Positions 52,011-63,932 of a stretch of 64,000 nucleotides of DNA are shown piece by piece. This DNA comes from Metaphire vulgaris (lineage: Eukaryota > Annelida > Clitellata > Crassiclitellata > Megascolecidae), in the NCBI GenBank assembly GCA_018105865.1, contig CM030852.1, positions 15,296,202 through 15,360,201 on the forward strand, written 5' to 3'. The notes below the pieces were generated by a model. The model worked only from the letters and a program-made list of their open reading frames with translations, was not told the DNA's origin and ran no database searches. Within the stretch, counting starts at the first letter, position 1, and each line of letters begins with the position of its first letter. The position numbers and the translations under genes were made by a program.

Positions 52011-54924
52011 TTAAATTATTATTATTAACAGCAAAAGCTGTTCCTCACAACAAACTCAAACTCTTTCCTATAAAAGACTTCAAGAACAGACTCATCTAAG
52101 AGAACGCTTCTGTATTCGCAAAGCAAAGACCATGCAGGGTCTCTATAGGCAAAATGGCCGTCACCTGCGACAGGTAAAGAGCCGCTGCTGTCTTTACCTT
52201 CAGCCGTGCTTACCTTCAGCTGTTCCTGCAGCCTCGTGACGTCATCGCCGCTTCGTCCTTTTCCGTTTTCTTGGTTGTTTTTGGCGGATTTCTCGTGAGT
52301 TTTGCGCTGAGTGGGATCGCCGCCGACGACTCCCTTGCCTTCGTCCTCCTCGACTCGATTATCCGCCAATCGCTGGAAACATCAGCACAGGGGCGGAATT
52401 AGTAATCGGCCTGCACAGCAACATCAGGCGATAGGAAAAACGAAACTTAATTAAAAAGTGATAATAGGCCCATACTATAGTAGAATACGAAGCACATCGG
52501 ACGCTAACCTTTTCCACTCTGTTCATCTTTCCTTGCATTTCCTCATTGATGATTTTGTGACAGACATCTTTGATCAATCTCTTCATCTGCTCCTCCTTCT
52601 CTTCCTCGTCCTCTCTCCTCCTCTGCATCGCCCTCTCCAGCTCCTTCTCCGTTCGATTCTGCTTCTCAGACATTCGATCGATCGTGTTCTTCATACTCAA
52701 CATCCTATATAAGCGCAACATTCACTTACTTTATATGAAAAGAAAGATGACGACGATGATCGATTAGGATCTTAGATAGATAAGGATTAGGAAGCTAAGA
52801 TACTATAGTATTAGATGGATAGGATAGTAGTTTTCGGTAGATTATAAGATAGAAAGGTATTGGATAGTATTATATTCACTTTGAATTCAGTTCATCGGCG
52901 TTGTCGTTGTTATTTCTATATTTCATCCTCTGTTGATTCTCCAGTTTATCTCTCAGGTCGGCGATCACATCACGAACCATCAGAAGCCTCAAGAAACAAG
53001 CATAAAAGAACACGATTAAAAACAGGAAAGTACAAGCGACCCTAAGAGTATCTCTGCCATCATCATCATCATCATCGTCGTCGTCGTCGTCGTCGTCTAA
53101 ACAACTCATACATTTAATCAACTGAAAGTGTCTATGCTAGTGTTTTCCTGATAAAAGAGAATTCTACGATCGGTTGTATTTTGTTGTTGTTGTTGTTGTT
53201 GTTGTTGCCTGACTGTGATCGTCTGTTGCTCACTCGTTGCTCTGTTTGCTGAGAACGTTGTCTTGAGTCGGAAGGACGTTGTTCTCGATGTTGGACAGAG
53301 ACTTTTCCAGTCTTGAGACTGTCGATCGGTGTTCATTCGATCGCTCCTCCATTCCCTGCACTTTTCCTTTCAACGACGCCACCGACTCAGACATCACCTT
53401 CAAATCAAACACCTCTGAAGGTCAAAAGGTCACCTGCATGCGTCTTAAAAGGTCAAAAGGTCGGCGCATGCAGTGACGTGTTCGTGCCATTGTGGTCATC
53501 GTAGGGCACCTGTGCTTCCTCACCTGGACCTTGTAGCTGAGGTGGGTTAAGAGATCGGTGTTTGATCGCAGCAGTTCCTCCTTCCTTGGTTTCGAAGCCG
53601 CCTTCACCTGACCTATCAGACCTTCAAGGTCGTTTCGAGACTTTTCCAGCGCCGAGATTCGATCCTCCAGAGGTCTAATGACGGCCTCAGCGATCGGAGG
53701 ATGCGGATGAGGTCGACGCCCCTCGGACGACGGAAGGTCGTCTTTGATCGGATAAAAGGCATTGTCAGAGATGAGGAACTGAGGCTTCGACACGCGACTG
53801 AAGGAGTCGGTGGGAGACCAATCGGACTCCGTAGCCATGTTCTCCTCCTCCTCCCCCTCCTTCTCCTTCTTCTTCTTCTTCTTCTTCTCCTCCTTCTCAG
53901 AGCCAAGCCAAATGACTCTGCTAATCGGAGAAACAGAGAAGAACACAGCAGCATAAGAATCCTCTCTTGAATGTTCGCTATTAATTGTGTAAAACGCAGA
54001 ATAGCAATCTTAACGAAGACTTCGACTGAGACTCTTTACCTTCTCTGATCTCCTCCGCCAAACGGCGTTATCTCTTGATCGTCAGATTATGAAGAAAGCG
54101 AAACATTCCCAATCAACTTCCCACTTTGCTTTTCCTGTCGGATTTCAATTTAGAAGGGAAACGAAATCAAACGCCGAAGAAGAAGAGGAAGAAGAGGAAG
54201 AAGAAGAAGCCAAGAACACGGCAACCAATGAAACAGCAACCGACATCAGTGCTACGAACAACGGTCGGACAAGCAGGCACTCGAAGAGACAGAGACAGAG
54301 ACAGACAGACAGACAGAGACAGAGACAGAGACAGAGAGATCGTTCAATAGAACTGCCGAGAGGAGATGAACGCAGCAGCTGGAGAAAACGCGTGAGCACT
54401 CTACGACCGTCTCTTAGCAACCGATCAACAACACAGCATCGATCCTCTGACGACGCATGCACAGGTAAAACACCGAAGACCCAGAGGACGCCAGCCACTG
54501 CGTCTGCATGACGCAGTCCTTTAGACCACTCAACGCTTCCCAGCCCCCTATTAAGTGCCGCGGCGGCTGCGGTCGAAGTGCGCCGTGACAAAATGTCAGA
54601 AAATAGTAAAGTAAAAATTGCACTTAATTAAAGTTGATTATAAATTTATAATATTAATTAACACACGATAATCCTTTAACACTTGAGATCATAAGATATT
54701 ATATTAATTTCCATATAAAATCACCTCACTTCATCTGCTTGACGACGGCACTCCACACTAGGATTTCAATAGATTGGCGTTAAACAGTACAAGCCTATTA
54801 ATCAATGTAAATATTTACAAAGCATTTTCATATCCGGTGTCCTGCTTACTGTTCGATTTTTGGCTAGAAAAAGGTTGGGAAGCACCGATTCATACAAATA
54901 ACTAACACAGACATTATATATATA

Positions 54925-54988
<64 letters not shown>

Positions 54989-55612
54989 CCTATATATGTA
55001 TTCCTCAGTCTGACCATCTCCAGGTCCGTCGGAAGGAATTTCTAGCAGCAGCCAAGGGAGGGGGTGGCATTTCGTTGTCGTTCATTTGGTAAATTGATGT
55101 GTTCAGGGCTGTTCCTAATTACGAATCCGACCCAAAGGGGTTAACTGCAGCCATAATAGCTTTTCCCTTCCAGAGAGTGCAGTGCACCTCATACATTTTC
55201 CAGGGTGCAGCTGCGATCCCTGCACCGCCCCCCCCACCCCCCCCACCCCCCACTTCCAACGGACCTGATTGAGTCGTATTGAACGCATATCCAAGATATC
55301 TGCCGCAAAGTGAAGCTTGGCACATTTTGAGCGAAGTTTGATTGCGCTTTTTCCACTGTGAAATATGAAAATGTGTCTTCGACAAAGACATGGGGCGGGG
55401 GAGGGGGTGCAACGGGGCTGTTCTCACTCAGCGGCATATGGGTCCAATGGGCATGATTATTGTGGCATGGAAATTACCAAGGTTTCTTGACGCTAATTGA
55501 GCTGTTGTGATTCTCTAAACTGCGTAAATTACTCTTTTAGTTTCTTGTCTCGATAATTTTGGTTTTATATACTACCATACTGAACCACATTAATTGTATT
55601 AATCTTTAGACT

Positions 55613-55657
<45 letters not shown>

Positions 55658-56092
55658 GTTGTTGTTGTTGTTGTTACCTAAGCTACTTCTTCAAATGTAG
55701 AATAGGCCTATAGTCAAAGAATAACCAGAGTCTATAATAAAGACGTTTAATCTCTCAACAAAAGCCCTATCTCTTGAAACAATGGAATGCAAGCAGCGAA
55801 CGGAGAATAATTATCTCTTTAGAATTACAGTTTATCATAATATTGATAACAAAGGCACGATCAGCGAACAGCCTTTGAGACAGTGTTTAGTCTAGACTCT
55901 GGACTCCGGGGGGATGGGGGTAATTGATAAAGCCGGGGAGAATTTAGCTAGGGGGGCTGCTGTCAGGAAAAGGGCAAATTTCCCCCCGGAAAGGGCCTAG
56001 ATTAAACCCTGCTTTAAGAACATTGCGAGATGCTCTCTTCTAAGGAGTCTAATGCTACGATAGCGCCCTCTATAGGACTCTAGAGCAGAGGC

Positions 56093-56127
<35 letters not shown>

Positions 56128-56182
56128 GAGACAGAGACAGAGACAGAGACAGAGATAGGGAGAGAGAGAGACAGAGAGAGAC

Positions 56183-56249
<67 letters not shown>

Positions 56250-56638
56250 TAAAACAGCGGAACTAAGACTTCGAATTCGACGATCTGAAGAGAAGAGAAG
56301 AGAGCGAGAGGTCTTCGTATCTTGTCTCTGTCTCTGTTGTGAGTCCAAATGAAACAGAATTCTCGAAATTTCTGGAGACTTTCGTCGATTAATTATCAGA
56401 CATTACAGCGCTTTCGTGTGTTCTAACGAAACAGAGAGAAACTCGGCTCCGGAATGCTTGACTCGCGTCTCGAAGACGCACGAAGGATCTTCTTACTACG
56501 GTCATCATCATCACCACCGCCACCACCACCACCACCAGCACCGTCATCCATCGCTGATCCTTCAATGAAAACGACGTCTTCCGTTTGAGATTTTAAATTC
56601 TCAAAAGGATTTTCATCAGAGAATTCGCTAATGTTCAT
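46544..56638 (-). CDS. Unrecognised 762-residue coiled-coil protein, 17 exons
   Basis: Minus-strand exons: 56497-56638, 54040-54073, 53524-53917, 53234-53412, 52880-52987, 52509-52704, 52214-52372, 51772-51896, 51189-51291, 50753-50845, 50246-50356, 49157-49234, 48686-48763, 48100-48158, 47849-47918, 47563-47673 and 46544-46792. Every phase matches and the sum is 2289 nt, strong support for one gene. The N-terminus is acidic with a Gly8 run (MNISEFSDENPFENLKSQTE), then KITPFGGGDQRRVIWLGSEK and a Lys/Glu-rich stretch. The body is heptad-like coiled coil (RPLEDRISALEKSRNDLEGL; MVRDVIADLRDKLENQQRM; KQMEEQKVNQEKFQAEVITR; DVEKLQKQVNQLLEAEKQDK). The tail is REEAFDHLQKQIDNVEDSIE followed by a Gly/Asp/Lys-rich disordered end. 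I do not recognise the family; a weak FAM81-like flavour near residue 150 is not enough to name it. Its neighbour KIF19 is a ciliary kinesin, but a shared role is only a guess. The gene has about 22 kb-scale neighbours on the same strand only to its right. Confidence 0.82.
46909..47314. mobile_element. hAT-type element, family D
   Basis: It begins CAGGGCCGCCGAGA and ends TCTCGGCGGCTCTG, inverted repeats. The flanks GTTATGAC and GTTATGCC form an 8-bp duplication with one mismatch. The core repeats GGGCC(C/T)CTGTGC and CTTGTCGGTCTTTTTCAG-like units three times. It sits in the last intron of the coiled-coil gene. Confidence 0.75.
48020..48069. repeat. (TC)n microsatellite in the coiled-coil gene
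   Basis: An intronic TC tract between the exons at 47918 and 48100. Confidence 0.9.
49290..49380. repeat. (TTA)n(TCA)n tract
   Basis: An intronic trinucleotide repeat in the coiled-coil gene. A second inverted pair (ATA)n/(TTA)n lies at 51941-52028. Confidence 0.9.
49515..49696 (-). mobile_element. hAT-type MITE, family A copy 3
   Basis: It starts CAGTGGCGGGTCCACTGG and ends AGAGCCGCCACTG. The flanks GTCTCCCC and TCTTCCCC are a degraded 8-bp duplication. It shares its whole core with the copy at 38942. Confidence 0.75.
50109..50160. mobile_element. 52-bp miniature element, family B
   Basis: The ends are ACGGGTATTTCTACACC and CCTAGAAATAACCCTGG. A perfect 8-bp duplication AAGTGCGC lies on both sides (50101-50108, 50161-50168). 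Read on the minus strand it is an internally deleted form of the element at 13456-13633. Confidence 0.7.
50357..50527 (-). repeat. 9-bp minisatellite (GAATTGAAT)n abutting a 3' splice site
   Basis: About 18 copies of the 9-mer lie directly upstream of the acceptor GAATGGACAG of the exon 50246-50356. In one frame they would read Asn-Glu-Leu repeated, but the phase of the previous exon favours an intronic position. Confidence 0.85.
54074..56496. other. Intron 1 of the coiled-coil gene, repeat-rich
   Basis: It contains GAAGAA/GACAGA tracts (54175-54345), an (AT)n at 54917-54986, C-rich and G-rich tracts near 55230 and 55400, a (TTA)n(TTG)n at 55617-55675 and (GA)n/(GACA)n at 56091-56246. No coding exon fits the phases. 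Long open frames here are repeat artefacts. Confidence 0.5.
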
Positions 56639-57047
56639 TCGCTTGTAAAACCATCAGATTGCAGCTTATAACCACAGACCCCCCCCCAATGCACTGAGCG
56701 GAGATTCTAACAAAAACATAGCGTTTTCTTTCTCTCTTTCCAAGACACCGAATATAAATAAATATCTTCTAAAACAAATTATGTGGGAATAAAAGTTTTT
56801 CGGTTTTAACATATATATGTATATTCAACTTTAGCGCGGTAATATTACGAAGACTTATAGCTGACCTCTGAATGAGTAGGGACGGTTACTACTAAGATGA
56901 TGATGTTGATGATGAGTGCTTTTGTTGTTGTTCAAGCGACTCAAGATGGCAGCTTTTTCTGACATGATCGAAGGAGCGTGACTTGAGTCGGAATCTAAAG
57001 CACAGACATCGCGCATCTGCCTCTAAGATAGGCCTCTATCGCCTAAA

Positions 57048-58135
57048 CAGTATAGGCCTATCCAAGGCCTAAACAGTATCCAAGGCCTAAACAGTATCCA
57101 AGGCCTAAACAGTATCCAAGGCCTAAACAGTATCCAAGGCCTAAACAGTATCCAAGGCCTAAACCAGTGTCTCGCAAACTGTGTGCCGCGGCACACTAGT
57201 GTGCCGCTAGAGATTCCAGCTGTGCCGTGAAAGAATTTCAGAATTTTACTATTATTTTAATTTTTTTGTTCCCTTCCTAAAAATTTTGCCGGATGAGCAA
57301 GTGTAAAAATGGCGTCATATATAGAACCTCACACCAGCCTGCGGCACAGCCTACAATACAATATATCGGACATCCATTTTTTTATATAACGTTGCGCGCG
57401 CAACGATACAACTGCCAGAAATTAACGTCTTTCGTTGACGTCACCGTCCTTGCGACCTTTACAATGTAAAAACAACAGCGTCTGAGCGCGCAAGGATACA
57501 TTTGACCCAATTACCGTTTTGAAATTATTACATTGCATGTGTTGAGATGTTGCAATAGTAGGGTAACTATAAGTATAGTAACAGTTGAATTTGATGCTTT
57601 TACCGAGATTTAGCCCTATGAAATTTGAAATGGATAAATTTTTGGCAAGATCTGAGAAAATGCAAGGTGAAAACGACACTAAGGAAAACAACGGCGAGAA
57701 TCTACAGTCTATGAACGTTACTTTCGCGTTTGTTACACCTACATATCATTATATGTGACTGCAGACCCGGCAGTTCCTTAATAAAGAACACTCAATTTAA
57801 TAAATTGTTGGTTGGTTTTGTAATTTTATGAAGAATGTGCCGTGAAAAAAATTTGTTCTGTTTAGTGTGCCGCGAGGTAAAAAGTTTGCGAGACACTGGC
57901 CTAAACAGTATCCAAGGCCTAAACAGTATCCAAGGCCTAAACAGTATCCAAGGCCTAAACAGTATCCAAGGCCTAAACAGTATCCAAGGCCTAAACAGTA
58001 TCCAAGGCCTAAACAGTATCCAAGGCCTAAACAGTATCCAAGGCCTAAACAGTATCCAAGGCCTAAACAGTATCCAAGGCCTAAACAGTATCCAAGGCCT
58101 AAACAGTATCCAAGGCCTAAACAGTATCCAAGGCC
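57048..58135. repeat. 18-bp minisatellite CCAAGGCCTAAACAGTAT, split by a transposon
   Basis: About seven units lie at 57048-57164 and about thirteen at 57899-58135. The two blocks are in the same register and orientation, separated by the element at 57165-57898. The LNSIQG and LGYCLG peptide repeats read from it are artefacts. Confidence 0.9.
57165..57898 (+). mobile_element. 734-bp hAT element inserted in the minisatellite
   Basis: Inverted ends CAGTGTCTCGCAAACT and AGTTTGCGAGACACTG are flanked by a perfect 8-bp duplication GCCTAAAC, which is part of the minisatellite unit. Sub-terminal GTGTGCCGCGGCACAC palindromes resemble other animal hAT ends. A short open frame MKFEMDKFLARSEKMQGEN looks like the remnant of a transposase N-terminus; no catalytic region is left. 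Confidence 0.88.
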
Positions 58136-58280
58136 TAGAGGCAGTGTCGTGGCGTGGTTATTGGGGGGGGGGCCTTGGATGCCCCCTTCAATTTCAAACA
58201 AAACACGCTGGGCGCTTTTGCAATATTTGCATATTTATCAGTTTCACACTCCTCCCTATAATATATAGTGTATATATATA

Positions 58281-58328
<48 letters not shown>

Positions 58329-58731
58329 TATCCTCATATAATAACCAATAGGCTATTATTAAACATTAAACCATTTGAGTGATTTGAGTGAATGCGCTGT
58401 TTCGTCACATTTTGCAGTTCTCCTTTTAGACTGCGTCAATCTGTTTAATAGCTATCTGGATATTTCGAAAGTAAAAGCCTCTGTCTATATATAGGTCTAT
58501 ACTGCGAGGGTCCTCTGAGGGTCCTCTGAGGGTCCTCCACCGGGGGTACCTCTGCACTGCTACAACCCATTGCTACGCCCTTTGGGTCTACGACTCCGAG
58601 ACAATGTCTGCATGCCTAAAAATCACTATACGATCAGCGCGCGACTGCATCATCATCATCATCATCATCATCATCGTCGTCGTCGTCGTCGTTGTCATCA
58701 TCATTACCGTAATTAATTCTGCAATACTTGA

Positions 58732-59072
58732 TCATTGTTCGGTTATGGTACTTCCGAGGACGAGTACTTGTGGAGACGTGTTGAGGTACTTGCCGTACTT
58801 GGCGTTGAATTTCGTCGGCGGCCGAAATGTCTGCGTCTTGTCAAACAGTCCGATGGACGGAAGAGAGGCGTTTGTAGAGTAACGTCTCCGCTGCTGCTGC
58901 TGCTGATGCTGATGCTGCTGCTGCTGCTGCTGATGCTGCTGCTGCTGCTGCTGCTGCTGAGAATGCGGCTTCTGATTCTATATGGGCACAGAACACATCG
59001 AGCATCAGTCAGGGGGTTGGGGGTTAAACCTCTCCCCTTTGGGAGTTCGACCAAACTTTTAAAATTGCGTTT

Positions 59073-59137
<65 letters not shown>

Positions 59138-60321
59138 ATCATATGCCTATATAATTAATTAAGCAAAATAATAGTTTATCTATTTTTACTTGTTAGGATT
59201 TTTCGGTGTTGGGGACTCGTGATCATAGCGGGTTTTTTGCTTGTCAAAATTTTCCGAAGTTGGGAACCATTGAACCATAACACACCCCTCCCCACCTCAC
59301 CCCCCACCTACCCCCCCGCACCTTCCAGGTGCCACTGGCATCAGTCAAGAGTAAGAAGCGTTGAATGAGAGCGTTGAATGAGAGCGTTGAATGAGAGCGT
59401 TGAATGAGAGCGTTGAATGAGAGCGTTGAATGAACGCTGTATTCAGTGACTGATCGTTTACTTCATTCTTCAGACGATGTCTTCTTTCGATCGAATGACG
59501 CTCTGTGGCTGCGGGGGGAAGACGTCTGCCCTTCTCCTCCTCCTCCTCCTCCTTCTCCCTGCCCGTTGACGTCATGGAGTCAAGTGTCGATGACTCTACC
59601 ACTGCCGCCATGTCAGCCGCCGTCGATGACGTCATTGACTCCGAGTATTGGCGATTGTGGCGCTCCAAGCGACTCATCGTCAGCGGAATCTGACTGCCGC
59701 TGGAGATTTTAAGAAGAGCAGCGCGAACAGAAGATCAGAAGGTAAATGTTACGAGTCTTAAAATTAGGCAGCAAATGAAAGAGGCACAAGATACTGAACC
59801 ACGCATACTTAGCGGCATACTTGCTACTCGACAAGTAGATACTTGATTAAGACTATTATAAGTACAGTTGAAGATTAGCGCTAGACCAACAGCCGAGGCA
59901 GAGAATTGTGTCTTGCCCTTTGTCCTTGCGTCTGTTTTCTTTGATGTCTTCGTGAGTTTCGTCTCTTTTGTCTTTCGTCGAAGCGTCGTCGTCCGATCTT
60001 CTTCCTCTTCTTTCGTTTCGTCGGAGCAAAGACGAGCATTCGGACCCCAGAGACATGACACTGCGCTGGCCGAGGTCATCCACTGCGGTCACCGAAGCCG
60101 AGAATGACGGAGAATTCTACAGTAGAAGAAGAAGAAGAAGAGATCGCGCCTCTGGCGTGTCACGTGATTCGTCTGTCTGTTGTGAACCCGAAAGACGCTG
60201 ACAGCAAAGAGAGAGCCCGGCGAAGAAGAGATTAGTAAGTAAGTAAAGACGAAATTTCTATAGAGCTACCTTAAGATTCTTCGGGTATAAGCCATTTAAA
60301 TTTTAAAACGAAAAAGTAGAC

Positions 60322-60365
<44 letters not shown>

Positions 60366-62048
60366 GTTTTGCCTTGTTCTTAATCAGAGGAGGCAGTAGT
60401 TGTCCTCGTAGAGCCTCCATTTCGTCTGTTTGTCTATCGTAAACGTCTTCGAGGTAGTTGAGCGGCGGCAGACGCGTCGATCGGTCGACGTCACTTCCGC
60501 TGATGACGTCATGCTGACGTCTGACGAGTTCTCTGCTGATGTCGTGACAATGGTCCTGCATTGAGACGAAGAGATCGCACCGAGAGAGAACGGAACGCTG
60601 GGTGACGATGGCCGAATTGAGTCGGGCATTTTCCATCTGGAGAGATTGGATCCTAGCCAAGAGGGTGATGATCTCTCTCTGCTCCATCGACACCTCCACC
60701 AAAGACAAGCGCTGTCAAACGCACACACACACACACACACACACACACTGCGCTGGCGTCTCCAATTCAATAAAAACAGATGCTAAGTAAGTAAGTAAAA
60801 TCTCGCGGATTTCTATAGCGCCTTTGGAAGCAGGCGCTATATTACAAACTGAAACGACACCGCTCTAAAACGAGGCTATTAAGCTGACTGAGCGGACGGA
60901 TTTCTACGTTGGAAAAAAAACTCTACAGATGGATTCGGAGTGAAAAGGTGAAATCCCCGTTGACGACAAAATGTAGACATTTAATTAGAAGCGAATGAAG
61001 CAGATGAGAGACATAGGCAAAGAGAGAGAGAGAGAGAGACAGAGACAGACAGACAGACAGAGAGAGGCATAGAGAGAGAGGGAGAGAGAGACAGACAGAC
61101 AGAGACAGACAGAGACAGACAGAGACAGACAGAGGCAGAGACAGAGACAGAGAAAGAGAGAGAGATGGCCCACCTCCTGGAGTTTGTTTGTCTTTACTTT
61201 GGTGTTTTCCATCTGCGTTAGGAGCGTCTGTCTGAGCGCCTCCAGCCTCTGCTTCTCCCTCTCCAGCCCCTTCAGCTCCTCCGCTGCTCCGTCTGCGTCG
61301 AATGGTTCTGTCGTCAACAGAGACACCACTGTTGCTTCTATTTATAGACGCCAGTGCGTCCATTTTGACTGACAGTCAATCATAGACCGAACGATGACGT
61401 CATTTCGTCAAAATGACGTTTGGCACAAAGGTTGGCGTCTAGGGGACTGACATTTGCGAGGTCTGCGTTTTCTTTGAAATGCAAAGAATGATTGACAGAA
61501 GAGTGAATGAACAAAACTCAGATTAAAAGATACGGACATAGGAGGAACAGACGAACCGGTGCTTGCGTAGTCTGTGTCCCTGCCTCCTGGCAACAAAGGG
61601 TCGTTCTGTAATCTGCAAATAGCACAGGACACCAGACTGCAATTTTTCAGCTGAAGACATCGACATGCTACTGCAGTGTCTGCTGAATTCAGAGAATCTA
61701 TAACATAAGCATTTATTAAAAGTATTCAGAATTTTATATCATAAGTAGAAAACACAATCCAGGGAAAGACTGAAAGCAATAATGGCGATGATTTGAACGA
61801 AGATTTCTACGGTTTTGGAGAATTTCTGACTCGAATCTCTTCAACAGAATTTGGATTCTGGTCATCTTCAGACAGATGCTTGCCTCCGAACTGTTCAACT
61901 CAGTCAGACTTTGTCTGCAATCAGGAAAAACAATATTTTACAATTAATTCGAATTAATATTTATTATTATTATATCATTATGAAAAAAGCGGATTCTCCT
62001 AAACGAATCATCCATTGCCTCATCCATCGGCTGCGGAATCAGATATTT

Positions 62049-62123
<75 letters not shown>

Positions 62124-62488
62124 GACAGGTACTATATACCGGAGTTCAATTTGATCTTGAAAGACAGAGACGAGATCTTTCTTCAACTGATTCACTTCTG
62201 GATTTCCCATTTCCTCCTCCGAACGGAAGCTCTTCCATTCGCCTTCAAAATCAACGACACAACATCACACTCCACCTCCCTCTCCTCCTCCTCCTCCTCC
62301 TCCTCCTCATCCGCTGTTCGATTAATCAAAAAATCTCAGCCTTTATCTTAACTATTATAATTGGTCAACTTATTAATACTAGAATAACAGTACACGTATC
62401 AATCAATCAATCAATCAATCAAAAGTCGATCTAATGAGAAGATTGAGGTTTTCGGAGGGAAATAAAGAATCGATTGAGTGATTCACAC

Positions 62489-62531
<43 letters not shown>

Positions 62532-63568
62532 GATGACTTCTATAGCGCCGTGGCATACAGAAGGGCCCTTTGACAGGTGTAGCTTGAATGAAATGATTGA
62601 AGTTGGATTTTGCGACGTTCAATTGGATTCCCTTCCAACGTCAATTACGTCATCGTGGCAGATCTAAGACACTCTTTGAAATGTCGACGACCTTGGTCAT
62701 AAAATGGCCATTGCGGTCATTCGCCGCCGCCGCCGCCGCCCTAGTGACCGCCGTGTGTGAGTGAAGGAGTGAAGAAGGAGCGAAGACTGACTTGGAGCTG
62801 GACTGTGTCCGGTGTTTGGCTGGTGAAGCTTCTCTCTAAGTCGTTTGATTTCGTTTTGGAGATCTCTGATGATGTTGTTGTATTGGGAAATATGCAGTTT
62901 CATGTCGACGACATTCTGATGAATCTAAATCATTAGGAGAAAAAAACAGTCATTGACTTACTTACTTACTTACTAATCCTGCGTTTATGGTGTCAATATT
63001 CCTACACTCAGTAGCTCTTAATGACGTCATCACATGTCACATCTTTGACTCACTTCACATGTCAAAGAATCTCCCATTGACACCGAGACGTCAATCAGTC
63101 CAACATCTGCCAATATCTCCCCCACCCCACCCACCCACCCCCCAATTCACACAATTAAAATATTATCTTAATCTTGTGACGTCAGTCGTTAGTTGGAATT
63201 CCATTTCCCACTTTTAGACATTTATGCGGTGCGTCTATGTGTGTACCTTGGTCTAGATTTCCCATAGTGATTGTAGACTGCGTGTACCTTGGTCTTGATG
63301 TGCTTTGCTCGGTCGGCGTAGACGAGAGTGTTTCTCGATTCCTCGAAGTTCAGTCCAACGGGGCTAATGTGTGCTATCATGACCGTCTTCGAGTTGCCTC
63401 CGAGAGAGTCCTTCAACATCCGAGTCAACTTACTGTCCCTGTAGTTGACGTACTTTGGCCCAGATTTCTCGCCTTTTACAAAGCAAAACCACCCGACTGC
63501 CTTCTAACTGATTTTAATACGATCTCCGTTGATTTTATGACGCCGTACAAGTCACTGTGCTAGAGCAG

Positions 63569-63623
<55 letters not shown>

Positions 63624-63932
63624 CTACTGACTGAGTGCGTTGATGCAGTTTCCGAGAGCGAGGAGGCTTCTGTTGATGTGAGCTCCTTCGACCATTCTCT
63701 TTCCTCTGTTCTTCGTGTTCGCTGCTCTTTCTGACCCAGCGAGGTCGACCAGAAAGAACCTTCCCACCTGGAAGCGCTGCCTAACGTCTCCTCCTCCTCC
63801 TCCTCCTCCATTCCCGTGGTTCTTCAGACGGACGGAGACGATGAGGACGGCGTGGGAACGAGACGAAGTCCGATTGGCTGCGGTCGGCTCCTGTGTCCTC
63901 TGTCGATTGCCACTCAGAAGCATCGCCATCAC
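58732..63932 (-). CDS. KIF19: KIF19-like kinesin-8, 5' end outside window
   Basis: Minus-strand exons: 63632-63932, 63288-63472, 62792-62924, 62140-62242, about 61800-61914, 61557-61612, 61174-61307, 60373-60711, 60121-60197, 59917-60060, 59462-59693 and 58732-58977. The join between 61,800 and 61,612 is unresolved. The motor half in the window has switch I ([11 protein letters not shown]), switch II (DLAGSE), [19 protein letters not shown] and [20 protein letters not shown]. The neck and stalk match KIF19: [36 protein letters not shown] and [23 protein letters not shown]19 walks to plus ends and depolymerises microtubules at cilia tips, setting length; this is inferred. The last exon begins with a polyglutamine tract encoded by CAG repeats (with His interruptions) and ends [10 protein letters not shown]. 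The intron after 60373 uses a GC donor. A Gly7 loop interrupts the motor near switch II. The N-terminal motor half lies beyond base 64000. Confidence 0.9.
58877..58970 (-). repeat. Coding CAG/CTG repeat (polyglutamine) in KIF19 last exon
   Basis: On the minus strand CAG codons, with a few CAT (His) interruptions, encode a Gln-rich tract of about 25 residues. The frame is fixed by the phase-0 acceptor at 58977 and the open continuation [17 protein letters not shown]. Confidence 0.75.
59073..59134. repeat. (AT)n microsatellite
   Basis: An uninterrupted AT dinucleotide tract in the last KIF19 intron. Confidence 0.9.
59356..59432. repeat. 13-bp minisatellite AGCGTTGAATGAG
   Basis: About six tandem copies in the last KIF19 intron, just past the donor at 59460. 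Confidence 0.85.
61019..61166. repeat. (GA)n/(GACA)n compound microsatellite
   Basis: It lies in a KIF19 intron immediately after the donor at 61173. Similar tracts are at 60330-60363, 62056-62126 and 63572-63620, each just past a KIF19 exon. Confidence 0.9.

Larger units (their letters stand above)
56639..58731. other. Intergenic, KIF19 3' end to coiled-coil gene 5' end
   Basis: It should contain the promoter of the coiled-coil gene and the KIF19 3' UTR. Most of it is an 18-bp minisatellite with an inserted hAT element, followed by an (AT)n at 58266-58330, a triple GGTCCTCTGAG repeat near 58508 and (ATC)n(GTC)n at 58647-58692. Confidence 0.6.

Noticed and set aside
54089..54511. Glu/Asp/Arg-rich open frame on the plus strand
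   Set aside because: Driven by GAA and GACAGA repeats, antisense within an intron, no splice support.
57048..58135. CRISPR-like array
   Set aside because: Units are directly tandem without unique spacers; this is a eukaryotic minisatellite.
57797..58341. Long open frames of LGYCLG, LNSIQG or PRPKQY repeats
   Set aside because: They come from the 18-bp minisatellite, which is open in several frames on both strands.
61620..61705. A KIF19 exon between 61,612 and 61,800 ([13 protein letters not shown]...)
   Set aside because: An acceptor is present, but no donor gives a phase that joins the exon at 61557-61612 cleanly; left unresolved.
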